A stretch of DNA of 6,898 nucleotides from Actinomycetes bacterium (GCA_023392475.1 JAEVZA010000202.1:1-6898), one strand, 5' to 3'; counted from the first letter of the stretch, positions 1-5,718 are shown. The notes: generated by a model not told the origin, from the letters alone. Numbers and translations: made by a program.

Positions 1-127
1 GCCCTGCCGGCGGCGGCGCCGGCGGTGCCTCGATCGCCGTGCTCCACGTCGGTGTCGGCTCGCTCGTGAACACGGCCAGCTCGTTCTTCCGCCCGGCCCT
101 GCCGGCGGCGGGCGGTGCCGGCGGTGC
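1..127 (+). repeat. Imperfect direct repeat inside the Gly/Ala-rich gene
   Basis: A 16-base segment at 1-16 recurs exactly at 96-111, and the 11-base segment at 18-28 recurs exactly at 117-127. The two copies differ by a 1-base versus 5-base linker between these segments, so the first halves are in different reading phases while the second halves are in the same phase. At the protein level both give a P-A-x-G-G-A-G-G-A block. In such GC-rich, low-complexity coding sequence part of the match could be convergence on glycine and alanine codons. Confidence 0.4.
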
Positions 128-284
128 GCTGTCCTCGGCGGCCACCTCGGGCGTCGGCGGCTTCGGCAACGACACGGGCGGCGACGGCCAGAGCGCCAGC
201 GTCGCCCTCAACGGCCCCGCCGGTCAGACGGGTCCCGCAGGTCAGCTGTTCCGGGTCTGGGACAACGGGACGACCACCAGCTGA
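3..284 (+). CDS. C-terminal fragment of a Gly/Ala-rich, probably surface or secreted protein (5' end outside window)
   Basis: An open frame runs from the window edge to a TGA at 282-284, giving 93 residues with no upstream stop, so the true start lies outside the window. A GTG at 39 is in frame but has no ribosome binding site before it and the frame stays open upstream, so I treat the gene as truncated by the window. Codons end almost uniformly in G or C, which supports real coding. The fragment is rich in Gly, Ala, Ser and Asn with almost no charge: blocks PAGGGAGGA and PAAGGAGGA lie about 33 residues apart, then GVGGFGNDTGGDGQ. Near the end there are four consecutive Gly-X-Y triplets (GPA GQT GPA GQL), a short collagen-like stretch, before a tail FRVWDNGTTTS. 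This composition is typical of exported low-complexity surface proteins, but no domain is recognisable and no function can be assigned from the fragment. Confidence 0.7.
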   Translation, partial: PAGGGAGGASIAVLHVGVGSLVNTASSFFRPALPAAGGAGGALSSAATSGVGGFGNDTGGDGQSASVALNGPAGQTGPAGQLFRVWDNGTTTS

Positions 285-365
285 TCCGGGCCGCTCCGGC
301 GGCCACCGCACGCACGTACACCACTCGACGACACGACGGACCGACACGACCTGAATGCCGCTCAA

Positions 366-399
366 GGTTCCGGCTGGACTGGTATGTTCAGCCGGGACC
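366..399 (+). promoter_or_regulatory. 14-bp stem-loop upstream of the lipoprotein gene
   Basis: Arms 366-379 and 386-399 pair over 14 positions: 12 are Watson-Crick and two are G-U (369/396 and 377/388), leaving a 6-base loop at 380-385. It ends 21 bases before the GGAGGGG ribosome binding site of the gene starting at 430 and begins 81 bases after the stop of the upstream gene. No T-run follows, so it is not a classic intrinsic terminator. It could be a U-less terminator for the upstream gene, a structured 5' leader of the lipoprotein mRNA, or a protein-binding dyad. A weak -10-like hexamer TATGTT (383-388) sits across the loop and right arm, but I see no matching -35 box. The dyad itself is clear; its role is inferred. 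Confidence 0.55.
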
Positions 400-420
400 G
401 GGCGGGTCAGGCGATCACTC

Positions 421-427
421 GGAGGGG
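421..427 (+). promoter_or_regulatory. Ribosome binding site that sets the lipoprotein start
   Basis: GGAGGGG lies two bases before the ATG at 430, with its GGAGG core four bases from it. It decides against the in-frame ATG at 355, which has no such site and would put 25 extra residues ahead of the arginine-containing start of the signal peptide. Confidence 0.7.
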
Positions 428-429
428 CA

Positions 430-2457
430 ATGAGCAAGGGATCTTCGCGGCGACTGGCGAGCCGCCTCTCGGTGGCAGCGATGGCGCTGGCACTGGTGGC
501 AGGCCTCACGGTGGCGTGCACGCCGACCACCTCGGGGTCGGGATCGAACTCGACGGCGCAGTTCTGCTCCTTCTACGACAAGGCCCAGACCACGCCGCCG
601 ACCGACGGCACCACCGCCCTCGTCAAGGACCAGGTGGTGGCCACCGCCGACGCGGCGACGGTCACCGGCTCCAGCTGCACCGACGCGGCGGCCAAGGTGG
701 ACCTCGACGGTGCGACCCTGGCCCAGGGCCAGGAGGTGGCGTCGCAGACCGGCGCCGGCGCCTCGACCGACAAGGTCGCGGCCGTCACCGGCGACGAGAT
801 CTCGGCCGGCCAGCCCGTCCTCGAGAACCTCTGGGTCAACTCGCTGTCGGCGTCGATCGGCGCCAACGGCATCACGCTGCGGGGCAACGTCAACGTCAAG
901 ATGTCGGGCGTCGTGTCGACAATCGGCTTCGTCGGCACCCTCGCCAACCTGGACAACTGGTCGATCACGCTCTCGTCGACCAGCCTGACCATCCCGGGCA
1001 TCACGGTCTCTCCCGTCACCTTCAGCGGCACGCTGAAGTCGGTCAACGGCGTCCCGTCGCTCTCGCTCACGGCCGCCGCGTCGTCGGTCAAGATCGGTGA
1101 CGTCGCGGTCACCGGCGCGAGCCTGTCGCTGAACGCCTCGCCCGCCACCGGCGTGTCCGTCAACGTGTCCGGGACGCTCAAGGTCGGTCCGAACACGGCG
1201 AGCGGCACCGTCGCCGTCAAGTTCGACAAGGCCGGCGCCCTCGTCTCGGCCCACGCCGAGATCGCGGCGACGCTGTCCGGCAACATGGCCGGTGGCAAGA
1301 AGATCGACCTCACCGGCACCGTCGTGCTCGACGGCAACGGCACGCAGACCAAGGCCTCGTTCAAGGCGAGCGGCGTCCTCGGCGACATGATCGTCAACCA
1401 GGCGAACGGCGACCTCACGCTGGCCACCAACAAGGCCACGTTCGTCGGCGTCCTGGACATCCAGCAGGGCGCCAACTCCGTCCGCTTCGACGGGTCAATC
1501 GTGTGGGACGGCGTCCAGGCCTACACGCCGTTCCTCACCGTCCAGGGCAGCGGCGACATCTCCGGCACCCTGAACGACGGCTCGCAGTTCAGCGTGTCCG
1601 GCACGCTCGACACCACGGTCGTCGGCGGACAGGTGCACGCCTCGATCGACGGTGCGATCAAGATCGGCTCGCTGCAGGCCAACGGCTCGGTCATCCTCGA
1701 CGTCAACGGCGCCACCACGACGCTGACGGTCGACGCCAACCTGGTCAACGCCGGCTTCACCGCCGAGATCCAGGGCGTCGTGCAGATCACCGACGGTCGG
1801 GCCGAGCTCGTCAACCTCGACGCCGCGGTGACCGGGTCCCTCAACTTCGGCGACGTGACCCTCAACGGGGCCACGCTGCACATCGGCAGCACGTACGGGA
1901 ACCCGCTGGACATCTCGTTCAACGGCGCCATCCAGATCGGCAGCAAGGCCGACCTGTCCGGCACCGTGTCGGCGTCCTTCGGCCCGAACGGCGGGCTGCT
2001 CAGCATGCAGGGCCAGATCAACGGCTCGCTGCAGCTCGACTCGTGGGGCCTGCTGAACTTCAGCGGCAACATCGTGGCCAGCTCGCAGCAGGTCGCGGTC
2101 ACCGGCTCCGGTGCGCTCACGACGATCAACTTCCCGCTGGGCGTCGTGTTCAACGGCACGCTGGTCTCGTCGCTGACGCAGCCCACCTGGTCGCTGAACG
2201 GCTCCGGCAAGCTCCAGATCGGCAGCTTCACCATCGCCACCGCACGGCTCTCGCTGTCGCAGACGGCGGGCATGAAGGCGACCAAGGCCGGCTTCTACTT
2301 CTCGATCATCGGGATCCCGACGTACTTCGAGGGCGACTTCTACATGAAGCCCGGCGGCGGCTGCGACCACGTGAACATCACGAACGGCAGCTTCCTCGCC
2401 AAGCCGATCCTGGCCCTGGCGCTGCCGCCGATCATCGGGTGCAGCGTCAACATCTGA
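430..2457 (+). CDS. Predicted lipoprotein with a long degenerate beta-repeat body, function unknown
   Basis: This 675-residue protein is probably exported and lipid-anchored. Residues 1-30 form a lipoprotein signal: arginines at 7, 8 and 12, a hydrophobic stretch (13-29), then the lipobox LTVAC with Cys30 as the modified residue, followed by a Ser/Thr/Gly linker. Residues 43-120 form a small region with Cys46 and Cys83, which could be disulfide-bonded. From about 135 to 610 the chain is an alternating polar/hydrophobic, Ser/Thr/Asn/Gly-rich beta pattern with few charges. A hexapeptide of the form G-x-[LI]-x-[IVF]-G recurs at 248, 408, 469, 499 and 593, with a weaker copy at 532; most intervals are close to multiples of 30 to 32 residues, suggesting a tandem repeat. 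The C-terminal segment (615-675) is more aromatic and holds Cys645 and Cys671, another possible disulfide. I do not recognise a family. The shape suggests a beta-solenoid or an elongated beta-sheet groove at the cell surface; an adhesin, a wall protein or a lipid-handling protein are all possible. It is probably transcribed alone. Confidence 0.85.
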   Translation: MSKGSSRRLASRLSVAAMALALVAGLTVACTPTTSGSGSNSTAQFCSFYDKAQTTPPTDGTTALVKDQVVATADAATVTGSSCTDAAAKVDLDGATLAQGQEVASQTGAGASTDKVAAVTGDEISAGQPVLENLWVNSLSASIGANGITLRGNVNVKMSGVVSTIGFVGTLANLDNWSITLSSTSLTIPGITVSPVTFSGTLKSVNGVPSLSLTAAASSVKIGDVAVTGASLSLNASPATGVSVNVSGTLKVGPNTASGTVAVKFDKAGALVSAHAEIAATLSGNMAGGKKIDLTGTVVLDGNGTQTKASFKASGVLGDMIVNQANGDLTLATNKATFVGVLDIQQGANSVRFDGSIVWDGVQAYTPFLTVQGSGDISGTLNDGSQFSVSGTLDTTVVGGQVHASIDGAIKIGSLQANGSVILDVNGATTTLTVDANLVNAGFTAEIQGVVQITDGRAELVNLDAAVTGSLNFGDVTLNGATLHIGSTYGNPLDISFNGAIQIGSKADLSGTVSASFGPNGGLLSMQGQINGSLQLDSWGLLNFSGNIVASSQQVAVTGSGALTTINFPLGVVFNGTLVSSLTQPTWSLNGSGKLQIGSFTIATARLSLSQTAGMKATKAGFYFSIIGIPTYFEGDFYMKPGGGCDHVNITNGSFLAKPILALALPPIIGCSVNI

Positions 2458-2480
2458 CCGGCGCACACCTCCGAGATCAC

Positions 2481-2515
2481 GGGCGATCGCCCCGGCTCCG
2501 GCCGGGGCGATCGTC
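2481..2515. terminator. Strong GC-rich hairpin between convergent genes, probable bidirectional terminator
   Basis: Arms 2484-2496 and 2501-2513 are perfectly complementary over 13 bp with a 4-base loop (TCCG). The stem extends outward by a G-T pair (2483/2514) and a G-C pair (2482/2515). It begins 24 bases after the lipoprotein stop and lies 77 bases past the stop of the convergent minus-strand gene. There is no T-run on either side, as is common for hairpin terminators in very GC-rich actinobacteria. Position and stability make termination the best reading. Confidence 0.75.
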
Positions 2516-2567
2516 GCGTCCGGACCCGTTCGGCGCCACGCGCGCCGCGGGGCGGGCGGCGGGCCCT

Positions 2568-2582
2568 CCCGGTCGGACCGGG
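2568..2582. repeat. Perfect 7-bp palindrome next to the oxidase-like gene end
   Basis: CCCGGTC and GACCGGG flank a single central base (2575), making a perfect dyad nine bases beyond the stop of the minus-strand gene ending at 2592. As RNA it would fold only as a 5-bp stem with a 5-base loop. It may assist termination of the minus-strand transcript or be a chance GC palindrome. Confidence 0.35.
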
Positions 2583-2591
2583 CGGCCGCCG

Positions 2592-3125
2592 TCAGTCGAA
2601 GGTCCAGCGCGTGGCGCCGCCCGGCTCCACGGTCTGCAGCGCGGTGGCCGCGCGAGCCGTGAACCGGTACACCGCCCAGGGCGGCGGGCCCGCGGACGGG
2701 GCGCTGAACGCCGCGGTCAGCCGGGTGCCGGAGGAGTCGACGCTCGCCGGCCAGCCCCCGGCCGCCCAGCGCGCCGCCAGGTCCGCGACGAGGTCGGGAT
2801 CCTCCACCAGCTCCGCGGTGCCCTCGAGCACGAGGTCGTACTCCTGGGTGGCGAGGCTCAGCGTGCAGCGCGGGTCGCGGGCGAGGTTGCGGGCCTTCCT
2901 CGAGCCCTCACCCGTCTCGAACCAGAACGTCCCGTGCGCCCACTCGGCGCCGATGCCCGTGACGTGGGGGGCGCCGTCGGCGTCGATCGTGGCCAACCAG
3001 CACGAGTGCCGGTCGGGTCCGCCGGTGCCGGGGGCGAACGTGATGGGCCGCTCCAGGCGGTCGGCGACGCCCTGCCAGTCCAGCGGGGCGAGGTCGTAGA
3101 GGTCGGCGAGGTTCTTCGTCTGCAT
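2592..3125 (-). CDS. Pyridoxamine 5'-phosphate oxidase-like flavin-binding split-barrel protein
   Basis: The 177-residue product has the layout of small actinobacterial PPOX-fold proteins, which bind FMN or F420 and act as oxidoreductases or as cofactor or haem binders in the cytoplasm. Visible marks are the first barrel strands with the DGAPHVTGIGAEW turn (residues 50-62), the strand GTFWFETGEG (65-74), the Ser-Arg-Lys-Ala-Arg-Asn-Leu segment (75-81) that usually contacts the flavin phosphate, and DPRCTLSL (84-91) followed by DLVLEGTAE (97-105). The C-terminal part ends in a strand WAVYRFTA and a Trp-Thr-Phe-Asp tail. I chose the ATG at 3125; an ATG at 3158 is in frame and would add 11 residues. 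Neither has a good ribosome binding site. It lies 52 bases after the stop of the isomerase-like gene on the same strand, so the two may be co-transcribed. FMN versus F420 and the substrate cannot be decided by eye. Confidence 0.85.
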   Translation of the reverse strand: MQTKNLADLYDLAPLDWQGVADRLERPITFAPGTGGPDRHSCWLATIDADGAPHVTGIGAEWAHGTFWFETGEGSRKARNLARDPRCTLSLATQEYDLVLEGTAELVEDPDLVADLAARWAAGGWPASVDSSGTRLTAAFSAPSAGPPPWAVYRFTARAATALQTVEPGGATRWTFD

Positions 3126-3177
3126 GGTGGTCCGACGGTCGGCCGGCCGGCGGCTCATCGGTCCGCGGCGCGGGTCC

Positions 3178-3768
3178 TCACCGGTGCGGGCCGCGGGCGG
3201 CCGCCGGGTCGCGCCCCGTGAACGCCACGAGGCGGTCCACCACGGGGGCGTCGGGGTCGATCGGCACCGCCGGCCCGTAGTGCCCGCTGGAGCGGAGGAC
3301 CTCGTCGATCGGCTCCATGCCCGCCAGCATCCCGGCCGCCAGCTCCTCGTCGAGGTCGGCCTCGAGCCCCACGGCCGTCGCCAGGTCCCACGTGTGCACG
3401 AGCACGTCGGTGACGACGAGCATGTCCACCGCCTGCTCCACGGACATCTCCCCCGGCGGCCCGGCGTCGAACCGGCGGGTGGCCACGTCGGGGTCGTCGA
3501 CGGCGGACTGCACCGCGCCCGCGAACGCCCACCAGGCGCCGGCCGGGTCCTCGGCGGCACCGTCGCCGTCGGGGATCTCGATCCCGCTCCGACCCAGGAC
3601 GAAGGGCACCCACGTCACCAGGTGGACGACGACGTCCCTCGCGACCCAGCCGTCGCACGGCGCCTGCAGGTCCCACGCGTCGTCGGGGACGCGGTCGACG
3701 ACGTCGCCGAAGGTGCCGGCGACCCGGCGGAAGCGATCGGCGGTCGTGTCGGGTGCTGCGTCGGCCAT
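3178..3768 (-). CDS. Maleylpyruvate isomerase/DinB-like mycothiol-dependent family protein
   Basis: The 196-residue protein matches the TIGR03086-type group: a four-helix DinB-like bundle that in characterised members binds a divalent metal and uses mycothiol as thiol partner for isomerase or S-transferase chemistry in the cytoplasm. The sequence shows the family signature APCDGWVARDVVVHLV (36-51) with His49, and TDVLVHTWDLATA (120-132) with Asp121 and His125. These are placed like the His-Glu-His metal ligands of maleylpyruvate isomerase, with Asp standing for Glu. Length is normal and no part is missing. The ATG at 3768 is preceded, after six bases, by a -10-like CAGGCT, suggesting a leaderless message rather than a Shine-Dalgarno start. 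It sits between the membrane protein gene (58-base gap) and the PPOX-like gene (52-base gap). The substrate is unknown; detoxification is a family-level guess, and no aromatic degradation genes lie nearby. Confidence 0.88.
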   Translation of the reverse strand: MADAAPDTTADRFRRVAGTFGDVVDRVPDDAWDLQAPCDGWVARDVVVHLVTWVPFVLGRSGIEIPDGDGAAEDPAGAWWAFAGAVQSAVDDPDVATRRFDAGPPGEMSVEQAVDMLVVTDVLVHTWDLATAVGLEADLDEELAAGMLAGMEPIDEVLRSSGHYGPAVPIDPDAPVVDRLVAFTGRDPAAARGPHR

Positions 3769-3774
3769 GGTGCG

Positions 3775-3780
3775 AGCCTG
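3775..3780 (-). promoter_or_regulatory. Possible -10 box for a leaderless isomerase-like mRNA
   Basis: On the minus strand this reads CAGGCT, keeping the A at position 2 and T at position 6 of the -10 consensus, and ends six bases before the ATG at 3768. That spacing would start the transcript at or next to the start codon. No -35 box is evident. The match is weak on its own and gains support only from similar layouts at other genes here. Confidence 0.35.
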
Positions 3781-3826
3781 CCACGACGGCGACCGCCGCC
3801 GCCGGGGAGAGCACCGGGAGCTCGGA

Positions 3827-4327
3827 TCAGCGGCGGATCTCGACGAGTAGGACCCAGGCCTGCACGAGCCCCCCGAAGAGGGCGGCGAACACGGCGACGG
3901 GCAGCCAGTACATGCCGCCCAGCGACGTGGTGATCATGCCGATCCCGGCGAGCAGGAGCGGGACGAGCAGCAGCAGCATGGGGATCAGCGCGCTGCCCAC
4001 CCACTGGCGGACGGTCTGGTGGCCGGTCCGCGTGCTCGGTCGGTTGAAGCGGGGGACGGAGGCGCCCAGCGCGGCGGCGAGCAGGATCAGCTCGATCCCG
4101 AGGACGTCCGTGGACTGGTCGGGGATCAGGATGCACATCGACAGGATCGATGGGAACACCGTCATGATCAGCGCCGCCGCCGCCCGCCTCGGGAGCGCCT
4201 TCTCCGCCACGATCTGCTCGATGTTGATCGACATCGCCACGACGAGGAGGCCGGCCAGCGCTGCGGCGGCGCCGCCGACCATCACGGCGAACTCGTGCCA
4301 GGGCTCCGTTGCGTAGGCGGCGTCCAT
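3827..4327 (-). CDS. Small integral membrane protein, about five transmembrane helices, function unknown
   Basis: The 166-residue product is mostly hydrophobic. Helices are visible at about 12-36 (rich in Ala and Gly), 49-69, 75-91, 110-133 and 139-163, with a polar loop at 92-109 rich in Arg, Thr and Gln and a short ER/RR-type tail (EIRR). The N-terminus ends in a Glu-Pro-Trp-His-Glu-Phe motif just before helix 1; small actinobacterial membrane proteins starting this way are common and mostly unnamed. I know of no assigned activity. The start at 4327 is chosen because the frame upstream reads through the divergent promoter region and then antisense to the regulator gene, and because helix 1 follows directly. 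A purine run GGGGAG lies 11 bases upstream, rather far for a ribosome binding site; a -10-like GACTGT six bases upstream instead suggests a leaderless transcript. It is divergent from the response regulator gene with 87 bases between starts. Confidence 0.82.
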   Translation of the reverse strand: MDAAYATEPWHEFAVMVGGAAAALAGLLVVAMSINIEQIVAEKALPRRAAAALIMTVFPSILSMCILIPDQSTDVLGIELILLAAALGASVPRFNRPSTRTGHQTVRQWVGSALIPMLLLLVPLLLAGIGMITTSLGGMYWLPVAVFAALFGGLVQAWVLLVEIRR

Positions 4328-4333
4328 GGGCGG

Positions 4334-4339
4334 ACAGTC
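4334..4339 (-). promoter_or_regulatory. Possible -10 box for the membrane protein gene
   Basis: The minus strand reads GACTGT, six bases before the ATG at 4327, keeping A at position 2 and T at position 6 of the -10 consensus. It would give a leaderless message. No clear -35 element is visible. Confidence 0.4.
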
Positions 4340-4368
4340 TCCCCGATCCCCGGCTCGCGGCGCGACAT

Positions 4369-4388
4369 CGCCGGCGGCGCGGCCGGCG
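4369..4388. repeat. Inverted repeat in the divergent promoter region
   Basis: CGCCGGC (4369-4375) and GCCGGCG (4382-4388) are perfect inverted arms around a 6-base spacer. The dyad lies between the two divergent -10-like boxes and covers the place where a -35 element of the response regulator promoter would fall. It could be an operator, for example for autoregulation, but such arms arise easily in sequence this rich in CG and GC steps. Confidence 0.3.
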
Positions 4389-4401
4389 CGGCACGGCCCG
4401 G

Positions 4402-4407
4402 TACGGT
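4402..4407 (+). promoter_or_regulatory. -10 box of a leaderless response regulator promoter
   Basis: TACGGT fits the TANNNT form of an actinobacterial -10 box and ends seven bases before the GTG at 4415, so the transcript would begin at or within a base of the start codon. This is the main reason for choosing that start. No -35 consensus is visible. Confidence 0.55.
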
Positions 4408-4414
4408 GCACCGC

Positions 4415-5167
4415 GTGGCACCCCGCGCGAGCACCGGCACCGATCCCGCGCCGCCGGAGGGGTCGCTCGGCGCGGTGCTGGTGGTGGAGGACGAGGAGCC
4501 GCACCAGCGGACGCTCCTCGCGGGCTTCGGCGCCCGCGGCTACCACGTCGACGTCGTGCCCACGGGCCGCGCGGCGCTCGACCGGGCGGAGGCGCTCGGG
4601 CCCGACGTCGCCATCGTCGACCTCGGGCTGCCCGACATGGACGGTCTCGAGGTGTGCCGCCACCTCGTCCTGCGGGGCACGTGCCCGGTGATCGTGGTGA
4701 CCGCCGACGCCGTCGAGGACCGCATGGTCGCGGCGCTCGACCTCGGCGCCGCCGACTACGTCACGAAGCCGTTCAGCATGGAGGTCCTCGCGGCCCGCGT
4801 GCGGCGCGTGCTGCGCGCCGCGTCGGCGCCCGACGAACCCGCCGACGGGCCCATCGAGTGCGGCGACCTGCGCATCGACCCGGCCGCGCACGAGGCGTTG
4901 GTGGCGGGGGAGCGGATCCATCTCCAGCCGATGCAGTTCACCCTGCTCACCCTGTTGGCCCGCAACGTCGGTCGGGTGCTGACGTACCAGGCGCTCATCC
5001 GGGCCGCGCACGGCCACGACGCCGCGCCGCTCGGAGCGAAGGAGGGCCTGCGCACGGTCGTCAGTGCCCTCCGCAAGCAGCTCGGGACGGGACCGGATCG
5101 ACCGGAGATCCGCACCGAGTCGCGGATCGGCTACCGCATGGTGCTGCCCGGCGACGCCGTCGGCTGA
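4415..5167 (+). CDS. OmpR/KdpE-type response regulator (receiver plus winged helix)
   Basis: The 250-residue product is a complete two-component transcription regulator of the cytoplasm. The receiver (about 20-135) has the acidic pocket in VVEDEE (Glu25, Asp26), the phosphoacceptor Asp69 in IVDLGLPDMDG, Thr96 in VIVVTAD and Lys118 in YVTKPF, so all switch residues are present. The winged-helix DNA-binding domain (about 150-245) has the usual strands, the Leu-rich helix after LQPMQFTLL, a recognition-helix region LRTVVSALRKQL and the wing RIGYRMV. The start is the GTG at 4415, seven bases after a TANNNT box. A GTG at 4475 would begin inside the first receiver strand and has GGAGGGG 12 bases upstream, which is long spacing, so I judge it less likely; the GTG at 4406 overlaps the -10 box. 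The regulator resembles KdpE, but no potassium-transport genes are present. Its stop is 12 bases from the stop of the convergent regulator gene. The kinase at 5739-6785 is a plausible partner. Confidence 0.92.
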   Translation: MAPRASTGTDPAPPEGSLGAVLVVEDEEPHQRTLLAGFGARGYHVDVVPTGRAALDRAEALGPDVAIVDLGLPDMDGLEVCRHLVLRGTCPVIVVTADAVEDRMVAALDLGAADYVTKPFSMEVLAARVRRVLRAASAPDEPADGPIECGDLRIDPAAHEALVAGERIHLQPMQFTLLTLLARNVGRVLTYQALIRAAHGHDAAPLGAKEGLRTVVSALRKQLGTGPDRPEIRTESRIGYRMVLPGDAVG

Positions 5168-5179
5168 CGGGGCGGTCGC

Positions 5180-5710
5180 TCAGGGGCGGGCGTCGCCGCC
5201 GACGAGCACGAACCCGCGACCGCGGGCCGCCTGGATCAGCAACCCGATGTCCGCGCACCGGCGGCGGAGCCGGTAGATGATCGCGTCGATGGCTCGGGAG
5301 GACGGCGGCCGCGCCCCCGGCCAGAGCCGCTCCTCGAGCTGGTCGCGGGTCACGACCTCGCCGGTGCGGTCGAGCAGCGTCGCCGCGACGACGGCCTCCG
5401 ACGGCGTGAGCACCGCCGTGCGGTGGCCGTGGTGGAGCACGCGGTGCTCGTCGATCCAGGCCGCGGCACCCGACTGCGACCGCACCGCCTCGAGCACGCG
5501 GGCCGCGCGGGCCCGCAGGTCGGCGGTGTCGAACGGCCGGCGGATCCAGTCCTCGTCGAACGCGAGGTGCTCGGGCGGGGCCTGCCCCTCGTCGAGCACC
5601 AGCAGGCGGGGGATGCCGGCGACGGCCAGCGAGCGGCGGAGCTGCTCGTCCCGCGGCCAGTCGACGACCTCCACGCCCGGGACGGGGCTCAGCGGTGCGG
5701 CGGTGTCCAC
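5180..5710 (-). CDS. Winged-helix transcription regulator with a half-size, degenerate receiver
   Basis: The 176-residue protein ends in an OmpR-type winged helix (about 84-172): a strand around HRVLHHGHRTAVL, TPSEAVVAATLL, the turn GEVVTRDQLEERLW, the recognition helix AIDAIIYRLRRRC and a wing GRGFVLV. Ahead of it only about 75 residues replace the usual 120-residue receiver. VEVVDW, a helix DEQLRRSLAVAG and RLLVLDEG (Asp40 where a phosphoacceptor would sit) match receiver strands 2 and 3; WIRRPF matches the YVTKPF element with Arg58 in place of Lys; DTADLRARAARVL matches the last helix. The first strand with its acidic pair and the strand 4 Thr are absent. It probably binds DNA but does not switch by normal phosphorylation. 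The start is the GTG at 5710, eight bases after a TATCCT box; a TTG at 5731 is an alternative that adds seven residues. It follows the kinase gene by 28 bases and is likely in its operon. Confidence 0.85.
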   Translation of the reverse strand: MDTAAPLSPVPGVEVVDWPRDEQLRRSLAVAGIPRLLVLDEGQAPPEHLAFDEDWIRRPFDTADLRARAARVLEAVRSQSGAAAWIDEHRVLHHGHRTAVLTPSEAVVAATLLDRTGEVVTRDQLEERLWPGARPPSSRAIDAIIYRLRRRCADIGLLIQAARGRGFVLVGGDARP

Positions 5711-5718
5711 TCCTGGCG

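Noticed and set aside
355..429. ATG at 355 as the lipoprotein start
   Set aside because: It would place 25 residues before a normal lipoprotein signal peptide, has no ribosome binding site, and the stem-loop at 366-399 would fall inside the coding region.
415..1475. Long minus-strand open frames (415-1254 and 573-1475) opposite the lipoprotein gene
   Set aside because: They are antisense to a gene with a signal peptide, lipobox and ribosome binding site. One is an Arg/Gly/Asp-rich low-complexity product and neither shows a domain. Open antisense frames are expected at this GC content.
1495..2466. Minus-strand frames over the second half of the lipoprotein gene
   Set aside because: No domain or start signal is seen, and the lipoprotein repeat pattern continues without interruption on the plus strand.
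1503..3221. 572-residue plus-strand frame crossing the lipoprotein end and the oxidase-like gene
   Set aside because: The translation is Arg/Pro/His-rich without any fold, crosses a terminator hairpin, and is out of frame with the lipoprotein and antisense to the PPOX-like gene.
3126..3560. N-terminal extension of the PPOX-like protein up to 3560
   Set aside because: The extension overlaps the well-supported isomerase-like gene in another frame and reads as Arg/Pro/Thr-rich low-complexity sequence; the family begins close to the ATG at 3125.
4019..4414. 132-residue N-terminal extension of the response regulator
   Set aside because: It runs antisense through the membrane protein gene and the promoter region, and receivers start right at the VLVVEDE strand.
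4328..5017. N-terminal extension of the membrane protein across the regulator gene
   Set aside because: It is antisense to the receiver and DNA-binding domains and is Arg/Gly/Ala-rich without hydrophobic segments.
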